Source: Plasmopara viticola (lineage: Eukaryota > Oomycota > Peronosporomycetes > Peronosporales > Peronosporaceae). Taken from it: 64,000 nucleotides of DNA. The translations under genes and the position numbers were made by a program. Shown piece by piece: positions 33,480 through 43,440 of this stretch. The stretch is from contig MBPM02000112.1 of NCBI GenBank assembly GCA_001695595.3, positions 121,327 through 185,326 of the forward strand. The letters run 5' to 3'. Under the pieces are notes generated by a model. That model was not told where the DNA came from, did no database searches, and was given only the letters and a program-made list of their open reading frames with translations. How positions within the stretch are numbered: the first letter of the stretch is position 1; the number at the start of each line of letters is the position of its first letter.

Positions 33480-35120
33480 ATGAGTCAGCGATCCATTGTT
33501 GGTACTACTTACAAAAGCCGTAGAACAGGCTATCGTCTACTATGATAATTCGCAAATTGCGAGTGGATGCTGCCGTGCATCCACAAGGACAGGCCTTTAA
33601 GTTTAATGAGCGGCAACAAATTTTGAACTACTGTCGATCTGGTCTGGTTCCTATACGTATTGTCGCGCTAATGCTCGATAGTAACGTTACGATAACACCT
33701 CATGATGTATTCAAAATTCGCGACGCGAAACGTAGGCATTTATTACGTGGTAGAACACTGCTTACTGCTCTTCTTGATTGTCTTAAATCAGCAAGTCCTT
33801 GTAAAGCATACTATATGCAGTTTGACGCCGAACGGCAAATTACGCATCCGTTCATTGTTTCTCCGTCAGCGAAAACAATATGCTTCAAATTTAGTGCTGG
33901 GAAAATCAAGTTGTTGGACTTTACTTACAAAACAAACCGTTTTGTACCCTCTCTTTTTGCACGTAATGGAGGTCAGCTCGACAAGTCAAACTTTCACATT
34001 TGCTTACATATTGATTTTGGAGAAAGAGCCGAACACTACATTTGAGCAATAACGCTCTTGAAGCAGACATTCGTGGACTTATTGGTGTCTTCATTGACTT
34101 TTGTAACTGACAGGGAATCCGCTCTCATGATTGTTATTGACGATATATTTTTTTAAGCTAATAACCTCCTCTGTCGCTGGCATATCAGCAAAAACATACT
34201 TGCCAGGCAGCGCAGGACCTTTGAATCAATAAAGGCATTCCATGAGCTCACGAGCCAATGGAATGCGCTAGTGGCATTTCCGACGACTGGCATATATCAG
34301 CGTCTGCTTGCCAAAATTTGAGACGCCTTTTCGCGTCAAGTGGTTACATACCTTGATGAGACCTGGCTTGCGTACAAGGAGAAATTTGTCTCTACTTTTT
34401 TGCGCGGCAAACTCCATTTTAGCCATACAACAACTTCACGAGTGGTGTGCGCACACTCTGCGTTGAAGAAGCGAAATTTAGTATCAACGGGTAATTTGTT
34501 GATTGTAGATGCAGCTTGCCGGCTGGCTTGCGATAGCCAAATTGCTGCCATCAGACTGCAATCAACACGAGAGCGCGCAATCGCCGATATGCCGTTTGGC
34601 CAAGTCTTTGCTGGGGCAATGGAAAAGTTTTTTAGTGGCAGCGCTGAAATCAGCTTCCAATTAATACAGAGCTAGCAATAATAACGAAGACTGCCAAGGC
34701 ATGTTCGTCTTAAGCTTTGGTAATTCATGCAAACACAAATTCAAATCATGTACAGCCGCCACACCTGGGAGAGGCCTCACCGCGACAATTTCAATTCGCA
34801 TTGGTGGCTCATTTGATTTTCTCGGGAGACGAGAGCCATACCACCTCCACCGCCATCAATCCACGAAACGCTAGAATGATTTCGCGAACAATATGACGAG
34901 GGCTCCATATATCACAAAAGGGTGATCCTCGAGCACTTAATAACCGTCCCGGATGGAAACTTTTTCAATCCCACAAGCGTACGAGGTTGTGAACGTTCCT
35001 CAGGATCGACTCAGCGCAATTTATCAAGTTTGAGGTGCTTGAGGCGACATTTCAACCACAAAGACGATGTAGAAACTGTGGACAGACGGGACACAACAGA
35101 AGACGATGCAATGAACCTGT
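33480..35120 (+). pseudogene. Broken Mutator-like (MULE) transposase
   Basis: Pieces of a MULE transposase appear in order but in several frames. The N-terminal ATG is at 33480, then a frame change into 33542-34045 with LLRGRTLLTALLD and DFTYKTNRF, which carries the first acidic residue of the DDE site. Then come VTDRESALM (second acidic block), NLLCRWHISKNIL, YLDETWLAYKEKFVS, HTTTSRVVCAHSALKK near 34430-34470, and HWWL near 34800. A CCHC zinc knuckle C-R-N-C-G-Q-T-G-H-N-R-R-R-C near 35060-35105 closes it. At least four frame changes or stops separate these. The element is dead. MULEs are cut-and-paste DNA transposons known to carry host gene fragments. Confidence 0.88.
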
Positions 35121-35227
35121 TGATTTCAACAGTAATGGCGATGCGGCTTGCAGAGCCAATGCTTTATCAACCTTGATGCTCTGGGTACTGTCGATGGTTG
35201 AATATACTCTTCATCCAGCAAAAACAT

Positions 35228-36225
35228 TTAGAAGAGCGGCTGTAGCGAATGATCGTAATCTATGACTTGATTCTGCCTTAATGCATCTTGCTGCTTTATA
35301 TACGAAGACAATGGTGTCTTTTTGACATCGTCGGTTATGGCACTAAATGCGGCTTGCAACGTATCACACATAGCGGCTACAGACAAAGACAAAAGAACGC
35401 TTTGGAGCTGGTAATGCGTCATCATTTATTGTACCTTCTCCAAAGCAAGTCGCTCCGAGCATACCAAATGCCTCTTCATCGGCAGATCTTGATCCACCAA
35501 TAGGATATTCAAGGCCTATCTTTGGAAAGCTTGCATTTAACAATTGACCACATGTTCCACTTTCCATAGTTCCACTGCGTTCTCGTTCACGAAAGGAAAC
35601 ATAGTGGTTCTGTCGCTTTCATGCAGCACGAGTACACCCACACGAAATAGCGTCGTGACAGGAAAATCGAAGCCACTCACCATCCGTGATACTGGCGCTG
35701 GATAAACTACTAAGAAATTTTTTCCAGTTGGATTGGTGCACGCATAAGAAACACCTTCATATCCAGTCTTTGCAAAAGAATTAACGTCTTGATCACAATG
35801 AGTAGAAAATCTGTTTAGTGGTCTCGCTCGTGCACTTCATCGAAAATAATATGGGAAAAACCTCGAGCGATTGGGTCATGTGAAGCCACTCGAGCAGCGT
35901 TCCCGTGGTACAGAAAATCAGCTTAGATCGCTTTGTATCAAAGAAAGAGTAAATTTGCGATTGCATGACCCACCTTTCATGAGTCCTGTCCAGTGCCTTC
36001 ACGTGCAACCCATTCTGCAAGCGAATTTAGTGCTTATCCGTCGTGGCTGCGTACAAACGATCCTCGTCTCCTCTCCAAGTTCTTGTGTCAATGCGTCATC
36101 AAGTAAATACTGCGGAATCTGAGTCAACATACCGCGTCCTGTATCACCTAGGGCTTATCAGCTTCCGTACGTGCAAATTTGCAGCTCTTTTTCCATCGCG
36201 AATGTGCAATGTAAAATTATCGTTG
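35228..36225 (-). pseudogene. DExH-box RNA helicase fragment (DHX type), decayed
   Basis: Reading right to left: a P-loop-like GDTGRGMLTQIPQYLLDD near 36150 (the canonical G-E-T-G-x-G-K is altered), IVCTQPRRIS (motif Ia) near 36065, KLIFCTTGTLLEWL, then FSHIIFDEVHERDH with the DEVH box near 35840, LDMKVFLMRAPIQLEKIS (motif III, normally S-A-T) near 35770-35720, and QNQVIDYDHSL near 35250. The pieces lie in different frames with in-frame stops. It covers the N-terminal half of the helicase core only and ends 108 bp from the MULE zinc knuckle, in opposite orientation. Confidence 0.8.
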
Positions 36226-36233
36226 GCGTTGTT

Positions 36234-37006
36234 TTACGTACTCTTAACGGTTTCGCTACAACATAGCCTCCCGTCTATCCTTTTTTGACGGTATGTGTCT
36301 CTACACCGCAAAAAACAGTAATTGTAAAAGGTGTACTCATTTTTCAGCAAGTAACCCCGGACCAATAGCAGCCGCCAAACTGTAGGTCGATACGTTGAAT
36401 GAATACCAATCAAGTTAACTTTGCGAAGCTGGTCCAAAGCAACAACTTCCTTTGACAATAATTGCTCAAATTGCATGTAGCGTAATTTTCCCGACGCATT
36501 ACGTGAGGACAGACCTGACGCGATAAACCTCAATGAGCATTTAATTATATAAATGCAGCTCACATACGCACCTTAAAGGGGCCGCTAAGGCCGTTGCCAA
36601 CACTGGCGATAATTGGCCCGTATTCACTTTCTTCACTGATCCCTTCAAAGCTTGTGGCTTTTGTTGCGCCAAAGCTTCGCTCTTTCCCCGTAAGAAAAGC
36701 CCGGCGTTGCTGTATTGCTGAGATTAGCAGCTGTTACACGTTCCTTTTTCTTCTGCGCAAACTTATGCACTGCAGTCTTATAAGGCTTCGGTGTCGTCTC
36801 ATGCAGAGAAAACTGTGTAATCGCACGATAGCCAAACTCAGACATTAATTATCAAGCCTAAGCATTAGTATCTAGCAAACGCACCGTATCGTCACTAGAT
36901 GGATTGTTTGTTGTAGCTTCCATCTTTGTCGTTGCTGCAAATGCATCGAGCTTACGGCGAAGAGCTTTTCTGTACAGCGAGCAATATTAGCATTTGCATC
37001 CGACAT
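36234..37006 (-). pseudogene. TBC-domain (Rab-GAP) fragment, TBC1D22/Gyp1-like, decayed
   Basis: Starts at an ATG at 37006 (MSDANANIARCTEKLFA), then changes frame into KLDAFAATTKMEATTNN and again into 36845-36645. The recognisable part is near 36500-36370: FEQLLSKEVVALDQLRKV, then GIHSTYRPTVWRLLL, the opening helices of a TBC domain as in the TBC1D22 group. It breaks off after GYLL, before the catalytic IxxDxxR arginine finger. A 57-bp GTGCGT...TCAG segment near 36570-36510 looks like a retained intron, so it is a DNA-level copy and not a retrocopy. It may be a decayed host gene or a fragment carried by a transposon. Confidence 0.7.
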
Positions 37007-37027
37007 TTAAGACGATATTTGCGCGAT

Positions 37028-37382
37028 AGTACTTACTCTTTTTCGGAAAAGGTTGGGGTGACGCCCTCCTTCCAAGCGCGGGGGCTAAATGCTCGCGCGC
37101 TTCGGGCAGGTGCTCTCGGGCATCTGCAGGTCTTTAACGAGTCTCACCCTCGACGCGATGGTCTCCAGCACTAGGGCGCCACCTGGGCTCTTACCAAGTC
37201 AGAACTACACAAAATAATGGAAGACCCTCACGGCCTCGGTGCTGGCTGCACTGCCCGCCGAACGAGACCCGACGTATGCGGACACCACTCTATGCCGTGG
37301 ACTAGCCAGACTGAGCCTAGCACGTGCATAACTTGGCAACGCGATAAGGTATTACAATACAATACAATACAGTACTTACTCT
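37028..37382 (+). mobile_element. Short LINE-derived non-autonomous element (copy F)
   Basis: The body is 37040-37370, flanked by the 12-bp direct repeat AGTACTTACTCT (37028-37039 and 37371-37382). It begins TTTTTCGGAAAAGGTTGGGG and ends in three tandem AATAC-type units. It carries the family's two internal junctions. It inserted just upstream of the decayed TBC gene's start. Confidence 0.92.
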
Positions 37383-37721
37383 GCATCGAACACGTTCACG
37401 AGTTCCACGCTTTACCGATCGTCTAGTAAATGGTGTGGTGGACCTAAAGAAAGATTGGAGAAGGCCTCAATTAATTGTGCAATTAGTGACAACAACAGTG
37501 AATGATATTTATGTTCGCTATACATACTATATTGAATATATTATTTTTTACTTGATAGCTAAATGGTTGATGCAGAACTTTCTAAAGCGGTAGCGCTTGT
37601 GCGACGATCTGAAAAATGAAATTTATTTCTCTTAGGTGCTTTACGCGCGTCGTCGGACGATGTTTTGGCTCATTCTTGAGTCCAAATAAAATTAATCAAG
37701 GCCAAGAATTTAAATCCACAA
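37383..37721. other. Spacer between retroelement copies, nothing recognised
   Basis: AT-rich sequence without gene or repeat. Confidence 0.5.
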
Positions 37722-38308
37722 AGTAATGTAATGTATTACGTTACCGCGTTGCCAAGTTATGCACGTGCTAGGCTCAGTCTGGCTAGTCCACGGCATAGAG
37801 TGGTGTCCGCATACGTCGGGTCTCGTTCGGCGGGCAGTGCAGCCAGCACCGAGGTCGTGAGGGTCTTCCATTTCTTTCGGTCTTGTGCAAGGGTACGTAC
37901 CACTTCGAGGTCTTGTGCTATCCGGAGTCGAGAGCCGGAGCCACGGGAAACAAGGTTGTGGTCGAGTGTTGAGGGGAGCGTGGTGCGGGGACGTCCGCGC
38001 CATTTTGCTGCGGTGGAGAAGAAGTAGGCACGCATCTGGAGATTAGCTGGAATGTCGGGATCAAAACGTAAAAAAAAATGGTTTTCCAGCTTGCGCTTCG
38101 AACCTAGAGAATTCACATTAAAGGAGCCAATCCGGATGCGGCTGGCGCGGTTAAGGGCGTGGAAGGGGGTTTGGCCTGGTGCTGGAGACCGTCGCGTCGA
38201 GGGTGAGACTCGTTAGAGACCTGCAGATGCCCGAGAGCACCTGCCCGAATCGCGCGAGCATTTAGCCCCCGCGCTTGGAAGGAGGGCGTCACCCCAACCT
38301 TTTCCAGA
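37722..38308 (-). mobile_element. Second internally deleted LINE copy (copy G)
   Basis: Reverse orientation, about 590 bp. It keeps the 5' end through the NSLGSKRKLE start of the endonuclease and then, across an A-rich junction near 38070-38080, jumps to the C-terminal region at FDPDIPANLQMRA and on to the TAATACATTACAT tail. This deletion differs from both the 14.5-kb copy and the short family, so it arose separately. I found no clear target-site duplication. Confidence 0.82.
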
Positions 38309-38366
38309 AAAGCTTTGGGCCTTGCCCGAGATAATTCTGCTTTTTGTTAGATTTGTTTTGGAATAC

Positions 38367-38699
38367 ATGTTTAGGGATCGCAAGGAAAAGGTTGGGGTGA
38401 CGCCCTCTCTCCAAATGCTCGCGCGCTTCGGGCAGGTGCTCTCGGGCATCTGCAGGTCTCTAACGAGTCTCACCCTCGACGCGACGGTCTCCAGCACCAG
38501 GGAGCCACCTGGGCTCTTACCAAGTCAGAACTACACAAAATAATGGAAGACCCTCACGGCCTCGGTGCTGGCTGCACTGCCCGCCGAACGAGACCCGACG
38601 TATGCGGACACCACTCTATGCCGTGGACTAGCCAGACTGAGCCTAGCACGTGCATAACTTGGCAACGCGATAACGTAATACAATACAATGTTTAGGGAT
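38367..38699 (+). mobile_element. Short LINE-derived non-autonomous element (copy H)
   Basis: The body is 38379-38687, flanked by the 12-bp direct repeat ATGTTTAGGGAT (38367-38378 and 38688-38699). Compared with copy F it lacks about 15 bp near the 5' end, where the GCGCGGGGGCTAA block is missing. It lies 60 bp from copy G in the opposite orientation, so this spot was hit at least twice. Confidence 0.9.
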
Positions 38700-39173
38700 A
38701 TATAATTTTTCACCTAAAAGTTGCAAGATCGCAACAATATCGAGCAGGAGCAAATAGATCAATGAGACGGTAATCTTCAATCCCAGGGTATTATACGCGC
38801 AGCACAATTGAGTGGTCGGCATTCTGTTTGGTTTGTTGAAATGAACGGGATGATGCCCGAGCATAGCCTTCGACTCTAGCGGCGACGTGGAGATATTGTC
38901 AAAGTCTAACCAGCTCCTGCTTCTCCGTGGGCTAGAATGCAGCCATTGTAGTTGCTCAACACTCTATCAACGACATTGCTTACGAATTGAAAAGCACCTA
39001 GTTTTTGCATCTTGAAGAAACACTGCCTTGACGATCACTAACCTTTGGAACGGCAACAACATTAGGTCTCGTTTATTATAGTCGCTTCTAACCGCCGCAA
39101 AACATAATGAATTCTGTTAACACTCCGCTCGTCTATTAGTCGTTGTAGTCAGTAGCTACAAAATCCCGCCCCT
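38700..39173. other. Spacer downstream of RRP45
   Basis: No gene seen. It should include the 3' untranslated region of the minus-strand RRP45 gene. Confidence 0.5.
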
Positions 39174-40800
39174 CTATTTGCGCTTGATGGCGGCACTCAG
39201 ATCCATCACCTCATCTTCTTCTTCGGAGCTTGACGCCATTTTCATGTTTTGCACCTTCTTGACCATCTTGTTCTGCTCAAAATTTGCGCTTGCTTTCGCA
39301 CCACCACATTCCTCGCCACTTTTGTACTCACTCTGAAGCACAATTTCCTCTTCTTCGCTGTCCCCGTCACTTTCCATAACAGACTTTTTCTTGCCAGTCT
39401 GGTGAGCCATTGACTGCTCTCTCAAGCTACCATGAATCAAATCCCGCACTGTCTTGCTGTTCGCTAGATGCCTAAATTCTTCCCGAGCCGCGTCAGTCAT
39501 TGTAAGTCCAGCTGATGTCGGCGGAGACTCGTCTTTTTCAGTAGAGTTTGCGGCACGCTCAAGCGATTGTAGTAACTCCGCCATAGATGAGACTTGCTGA
39601 CTTGTATCCTCTACTGTAGGATCATCACGTAGCGCAATGGACGTATGGAGCATCGAGAAGTCTGTCATGGCACCCAAATCGACCTGTTCGACACTACGAA
39701 TTGCGGTTGCTTCATCTACAGTTGATGTAATATCAGCAAAAGCGCGGCCACGAAGCAATGCACGGCGACGTTTTATAGCCTCCTTGTCTGCTTTATCTTC
39801 CTCCTCCTTAAGAAACGTTGTCAGTTCAACGACACGCGCTGCTGCCACATTCGCGCACCGAAGCACAGTCGTTCGGGAGATGGCAGCTCCACCAATTTTG
39901 TGTACGGCACAAAGCTCGCGAAACGAGTTAAACGTAAAGCTCATACGTGCGTCCGTAATGCGCTCCTCGCGGTCTGTCGGATCCATAAAAATGATAGGCT
40001 CACCATCCTCGTCGGCGTTGACATCGTCACCGTTTTTATCCGGACTATGCAGGGTGTCAGCCTGCAGGAAGCAAAACGATATGGAAATGGGTATATGGTG
40101 AAGACTAAGCGGTACTGCCGCGTGTTCATCCACACTGTAGACAGTGATGCCTCCACCATCGCTTGCACTTTCCTTCACTGCAACTTCAGGTCGGCGATAG
40201 TGCATTAAAGCTGCAATAGCAGCCAGTGAAGAAGCATCTATAAGATTACCGCCGTGGTCCACCACGTGAATGTGGCACGTGATAGCCCATACCTTCTCAC
40301 CAGCAATAACAGCCAGCGCTTCCGTGTCCAATGCACGACTCTCCCGTACGCCACGCTCTACAAGTCTCGCTAATTCTGTTGCTGCAATAGAAGAAGCAGC
40401 ACCATGACCAGCGGACGCTGTAGCTTCAAAGCTTGGAGATGCCATAGGCGACAACTCCACAACGAAATGTAGAAAGCCTTCGGTTGGTCGATCTGGGAAA
40501 GGTGGCACGATCTCTCCGTGCACGTTGCCAATTACGCTGCACAGTAGCATTATAACAGGCCAATCACATAGTCAACTCTTCATAGAAATTGCTATTGAGA
40601 AATTAAGTGACGTACCGAGTGCGGCCAAGCTGCACTTCGGCTTGGCTCCCAGAATCGCCGCGTCGAAATTCAATACGAATTTTGCGTTGCTGAAGGAGCT
40701 CGCGGCCATCAGCTCGCACATGTGGCGGCCGGCACAAGCAGTTTGCCAGATACTGGCGCTCGTTCTCGCTTAGAAAATCGTGGTCGTCCCGAAGAGCCAT
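39174..40800 (-). CDS. RRP45: Exosome complex subunit RRP45 (EXOSC9 / PM-Scl75 type)
   Basis: Two exons, 40800-40616 and 40536-39174, give 515 residues. The 79-bp intron (40615-40537) has GTACGT and TGTGCAG ends and splits the Arg codon in LGRTR-VIGNVHGE. RRP45 is one of the six RNase PH-like ring subunits of the eukaryotic RNA exosome, which degrades and trims RNA in nucleus and cytoplasm. Diagnostic stretches are NERQYLANCLCRPPHVRADGR near the start, VELSPMASPSFE, IDASSLAAIAALMHYRRPEV and the PLSLHHIPISISFCF strand. An acidic insert follows the last, then FMDPTDREE. The C-terminal ~200 residues form a tail with acidic clusters (SEEEE, SSSEEEDE) and a basic end KRK, longer than the RNase PH fold itself. 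Eukaryotic ring subunits are normally catalytically inactive. Confidence 0.95.
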
Positions 40801-40862
40801 TGTAATTTGTGAGGCTAAAAAAAAGGCGGCCGCTGATTGGTTGAATAAAATAGCCTACCATA
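40801..40862. promoter_or_regulatory. 62-bp divergent promoter of RRP45 and TFIIA gamma
   Basis: Only 62 bp separate the two start codons, which face away from each other. A CCAAT-type motif (CCAATCAG on the minus strand, GCTGATTGG on plus) lies near 40832-40840, next to an A/T run and a GCGGCCGC site. Both genes must share this promoter or have starts inside each other's 5' region. Co-regulation is inferred from layout only. Confidence 0.6.
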
Positions 40863-41273
40863 ATGGACGGATACAGGCAGTCACTGCTTGGGCGTGCACT
40901 GGCCGATGCTCTGCAGGAGCTGGAGGAGGGACAAAGTCAAGGTGGCGCTGACGTTGGTGCAACTGAACCAAAGCTCAACGGGGACCTACTTTTTCTATTG
41001 TTCGATGAGGCTATAAAACTAGAGCTAAGAGACAAAGTCCATGGAAAGCAGACGCAGACGTTTACGCACGACCTGTTGCAATTGACGGGGAGAGTCACGG
41101 CGTTTAATCGTTTCGTTGACGATTGGAGTGTCTTAGCACGTGTGCCGTCGCAAGGTATTTTTCTAGACCACGATGTCGCTGCTCTTCGATTGCCACACGA
41201 GAACGAGGGGCTAGAAGTGGCTATGCGGCTAAAACTACGGAAGCAACAAGATGTTGGTAATCAAAACAATTAA
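40863..41273 (+). CDS. Transcription factor TFIIA gamma (small) subunit-like
   Basis: A 136-residue protein, slightly longer than the usual ~100-120. The N-terminal helical part YRQSLLGRALADALQELEE matches the Y-R-x-S-x-L-G-x-x-L four-helix segment of TFIIA gamma, and LLFLLFDEAIKLELRDKV matches the second helix pair, with the F-D-x-A core. The beta part is more diverged: FTHDLLQLTGRVTAFNRFVDDWSVLAR stands where F-x-G-x-L-x-T-Y-R-F-C-D-N-V-W-T-F is usual. TFIIA stabilises TBP on the promoter. The N-terminus carries a G/Q-rich insert at about residues 22-36. Single exon, divergent from RRP45. The assignment rests on helix motifs and length; a structure-aware search would confirm it. Confidence 0.8.
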   Translation: MDGYRQSLLGRALADALQELEEGQSQGGADVGATEPKLNGDLLFLLFDEAIKLELRDKVHGKQTQTFTHDLLQLTGRVTAFNRFVDDWSVLARVPSQGIFLDHDVAALRLPHENEGLEVAMRLKLRKQQDVGNQNN

Positions 41274-43074
41274 CCTAGAGAGCCGCTTTCCGCTATTCAC
41301 CACTCACCCTCCTTATCAGAACACCTGAGTTGAATATATCGCGTGCTCATTATTAAAATAAACTCTGCAATAATACGCCAAGAGATATTGTGGCGCATTT
41401 TTAAAAAAAGATAACTCAAGGCTTACAGCCCCTTACTTAAGCACTAATATAGAAAAACTTATGACAGATGCAAACAATATCAATGTTTCGTCAAGACTAC
41501 GATTTAAACTTAATAACAAGTGCGTTTTAAGTGCGACACTTTTTCTTTCAAATAACCTATTGTTCACAGTCTGTCAACTCCTCGATCAGGCATAGTAAGG
41601 AGATCTACATAGCAAACTTTTAATAAATTATCTGGAATTATGTGATTTCGATATGCATCGGCGAATAAGAAATGACGACTATTTGTGCCTATCCAGATTT
41701 TAATGATCAACGAGTCCGAGGAGCGTTTACTCGAAAGTTGCAGTAACACCCAAACATTATGCCTTGGCGAATTTTGAAACGCTTTTCAGAAAGTATGAGC
41801 TAGTCATTTTGCCAAAGAACAAAAACAAGAAGAAAAAACTCGTTATGTCGATACTGCAACATCACTTAATTTCAAGCGTGAGCTGCATCCGGCACGCTTA
41901 CACAAAACAAAGCAAATACCACTGAGTCACTAACTATGGTGGTTTTTTAATGAACATTTTCTTCAGATTCATCTCTCTTTTACCTGAGTCCTTTAAGTCG
42001 CCACTTTTGTCAACATTTAATACTTATGAAACGGTGAAGTATGGTAGAAAATATCCATGTCAAGTGACTAAAGGAAAGAAAGTCCTCGAAGTAGACTCAG
42101 GGTGGCTATTGCATGTAAAGTTGCCAGAGTAACGAGCTTATGCCTATTGATTGTATGAGCCTCTAGTCTGAATGGGCAACAAAGTATACATTACACAACG
42201 ATACAGAATTTCAAAATGCGATAATTTATTTGGTAGCACCAGAAACCGGCATTGATGATTTCCTTCTCGAACGAAAAGTCAACATCGCTAAAGATACTGC
42301 ATATTTCTCATGTGCACATTATAAGCGGACAATAGATAATCGGGTTAAGTGGACGATGGTGTATCGGGTAATCAAATTTTCTCCCGTTGTTTAAGATGGA
42401 GAAGATGACATGTACAAATGAGAAGAGAAAGACGAATATGATGCTGCACGTAGGCATTTGAGGTCAGTCCATAGGAAGGAAGGGATTTATATATCTTATG
42501 TGTTCGCGCTCGTAAATGAAGGACACCTGACATAGTCGTTGATCGGATTGAGTTTCGAGTATCGCCAAGTCCTCGGAAAAGAGCTTGACCGTGCCGAAGA
42601 CGATCCTCTTTTGGCTTTTTCAAGCGTTAACTATCTACTAAATTTAAAGATGCTAGGTTTGACCAACCTGTTCAAGTGAAACGGCGTGTAGCCTGCTGTC
42701 GCATGAACGGCATTTATTAGTGCAAGCTTAATGCATTTGTATAATGTTGTATCGATGTAAATTGCTATCACGATTTGTTACAAATACCCACCCGCTCCAG
42801 AAGGATGTCTCTCGTGTTATTAAGAAAGCTACAAGTCGAAAACTGACAATCTCTGCATCATTTTGACGAAAAAAGATTTTGTTGACGACGGCTGCACACA
42901 GCTGAGCGAACTTGGATTCCGGCTGCGCCATCGATAACAGCCTAAGCGTCAGGACAAAAATCGAAGCGGCGCGGTATAGTTGCTGTCGGTACAGATTGTG
43001 TCACGATAGCAACATTTGGATTAAGGAACCATGCACGTCGAGTCAGCGGAAAGTGTTTATACAGCTGGTCTTCT
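41274..43074. other. 1.8-kb gene-poor stretch before the satellite
   Basis: No supported gene. A plus-strand frame at 41950-42132 and further open pieces up to about 42640 (for example GIDDFLLERKVNIAKDTAYF near 42250-42310) look protein-like but are broken by stops and frame changes. This may be a decayed gene I cannot identify. Confidence 0.4.
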
Positions 43075-43440
43075 CACTTTGACGGTCGTCATTTCCAAAG
43101 CTCATTTGTGTTACCCTCTTCATCAAAACGTTTTGTCTCTTAATTACTTAAGAATAGATATATATTAACCCGTAGACACCAGTATTAGAAATGGCTTGCA
43201 CTTGTATTTCCAACTTCCTTATGGGAACAAATCACAAAGCTATCCGCTTTTTCTTTTTTGTCGTCAATGATCAGCTAAACGATATCTGACCCGCTGATAT
43301 ATCACTTGAACCAGGCAAAAAAAGTCATCATTTCCAGCTCAACACTATCCATAGCTTTTTAAAGCGAGATTCATCATCAAGCAACAAAGTCGAAAGGTGT
43401 TTGCGTAAGTTACTGACCATTCAGTGACTATGAATAAATG
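43075..43440 (-). repeat. Inverted, diverged satellite unit at the array edge
   Basis: Read on the minus strand, this segment follows the order of the array monomer: CACTGAATGGTC, ACGCAAACAC, TTGCTTGATGATGAAT, then GGAAGTTGGAAATACAAG, GCAAGCCATTTCTAATACTGG and TGTCTACGGGTTAA, and finally AAGAG-CAAAA and ACACAAATGA. It is clearly more diverged than the direct copies that start about 30 bp to its right, so the array's left border is a head-to-head junction near 43440-43470. Confidence 0.85.

Noticed and set aside
36560..36590. GGGGCCGCTAAGG as a MULE terminus
   Set aside because: It has the same orientation as the 33303 block instead of the inverse expected for the right end, and it fits as coding sequence (SGPFK) of the TBC fragment.
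39637..40101. 154-codon plus-strand frame
   Set aside because: Antisense to RRP45, which has strong family motifs.
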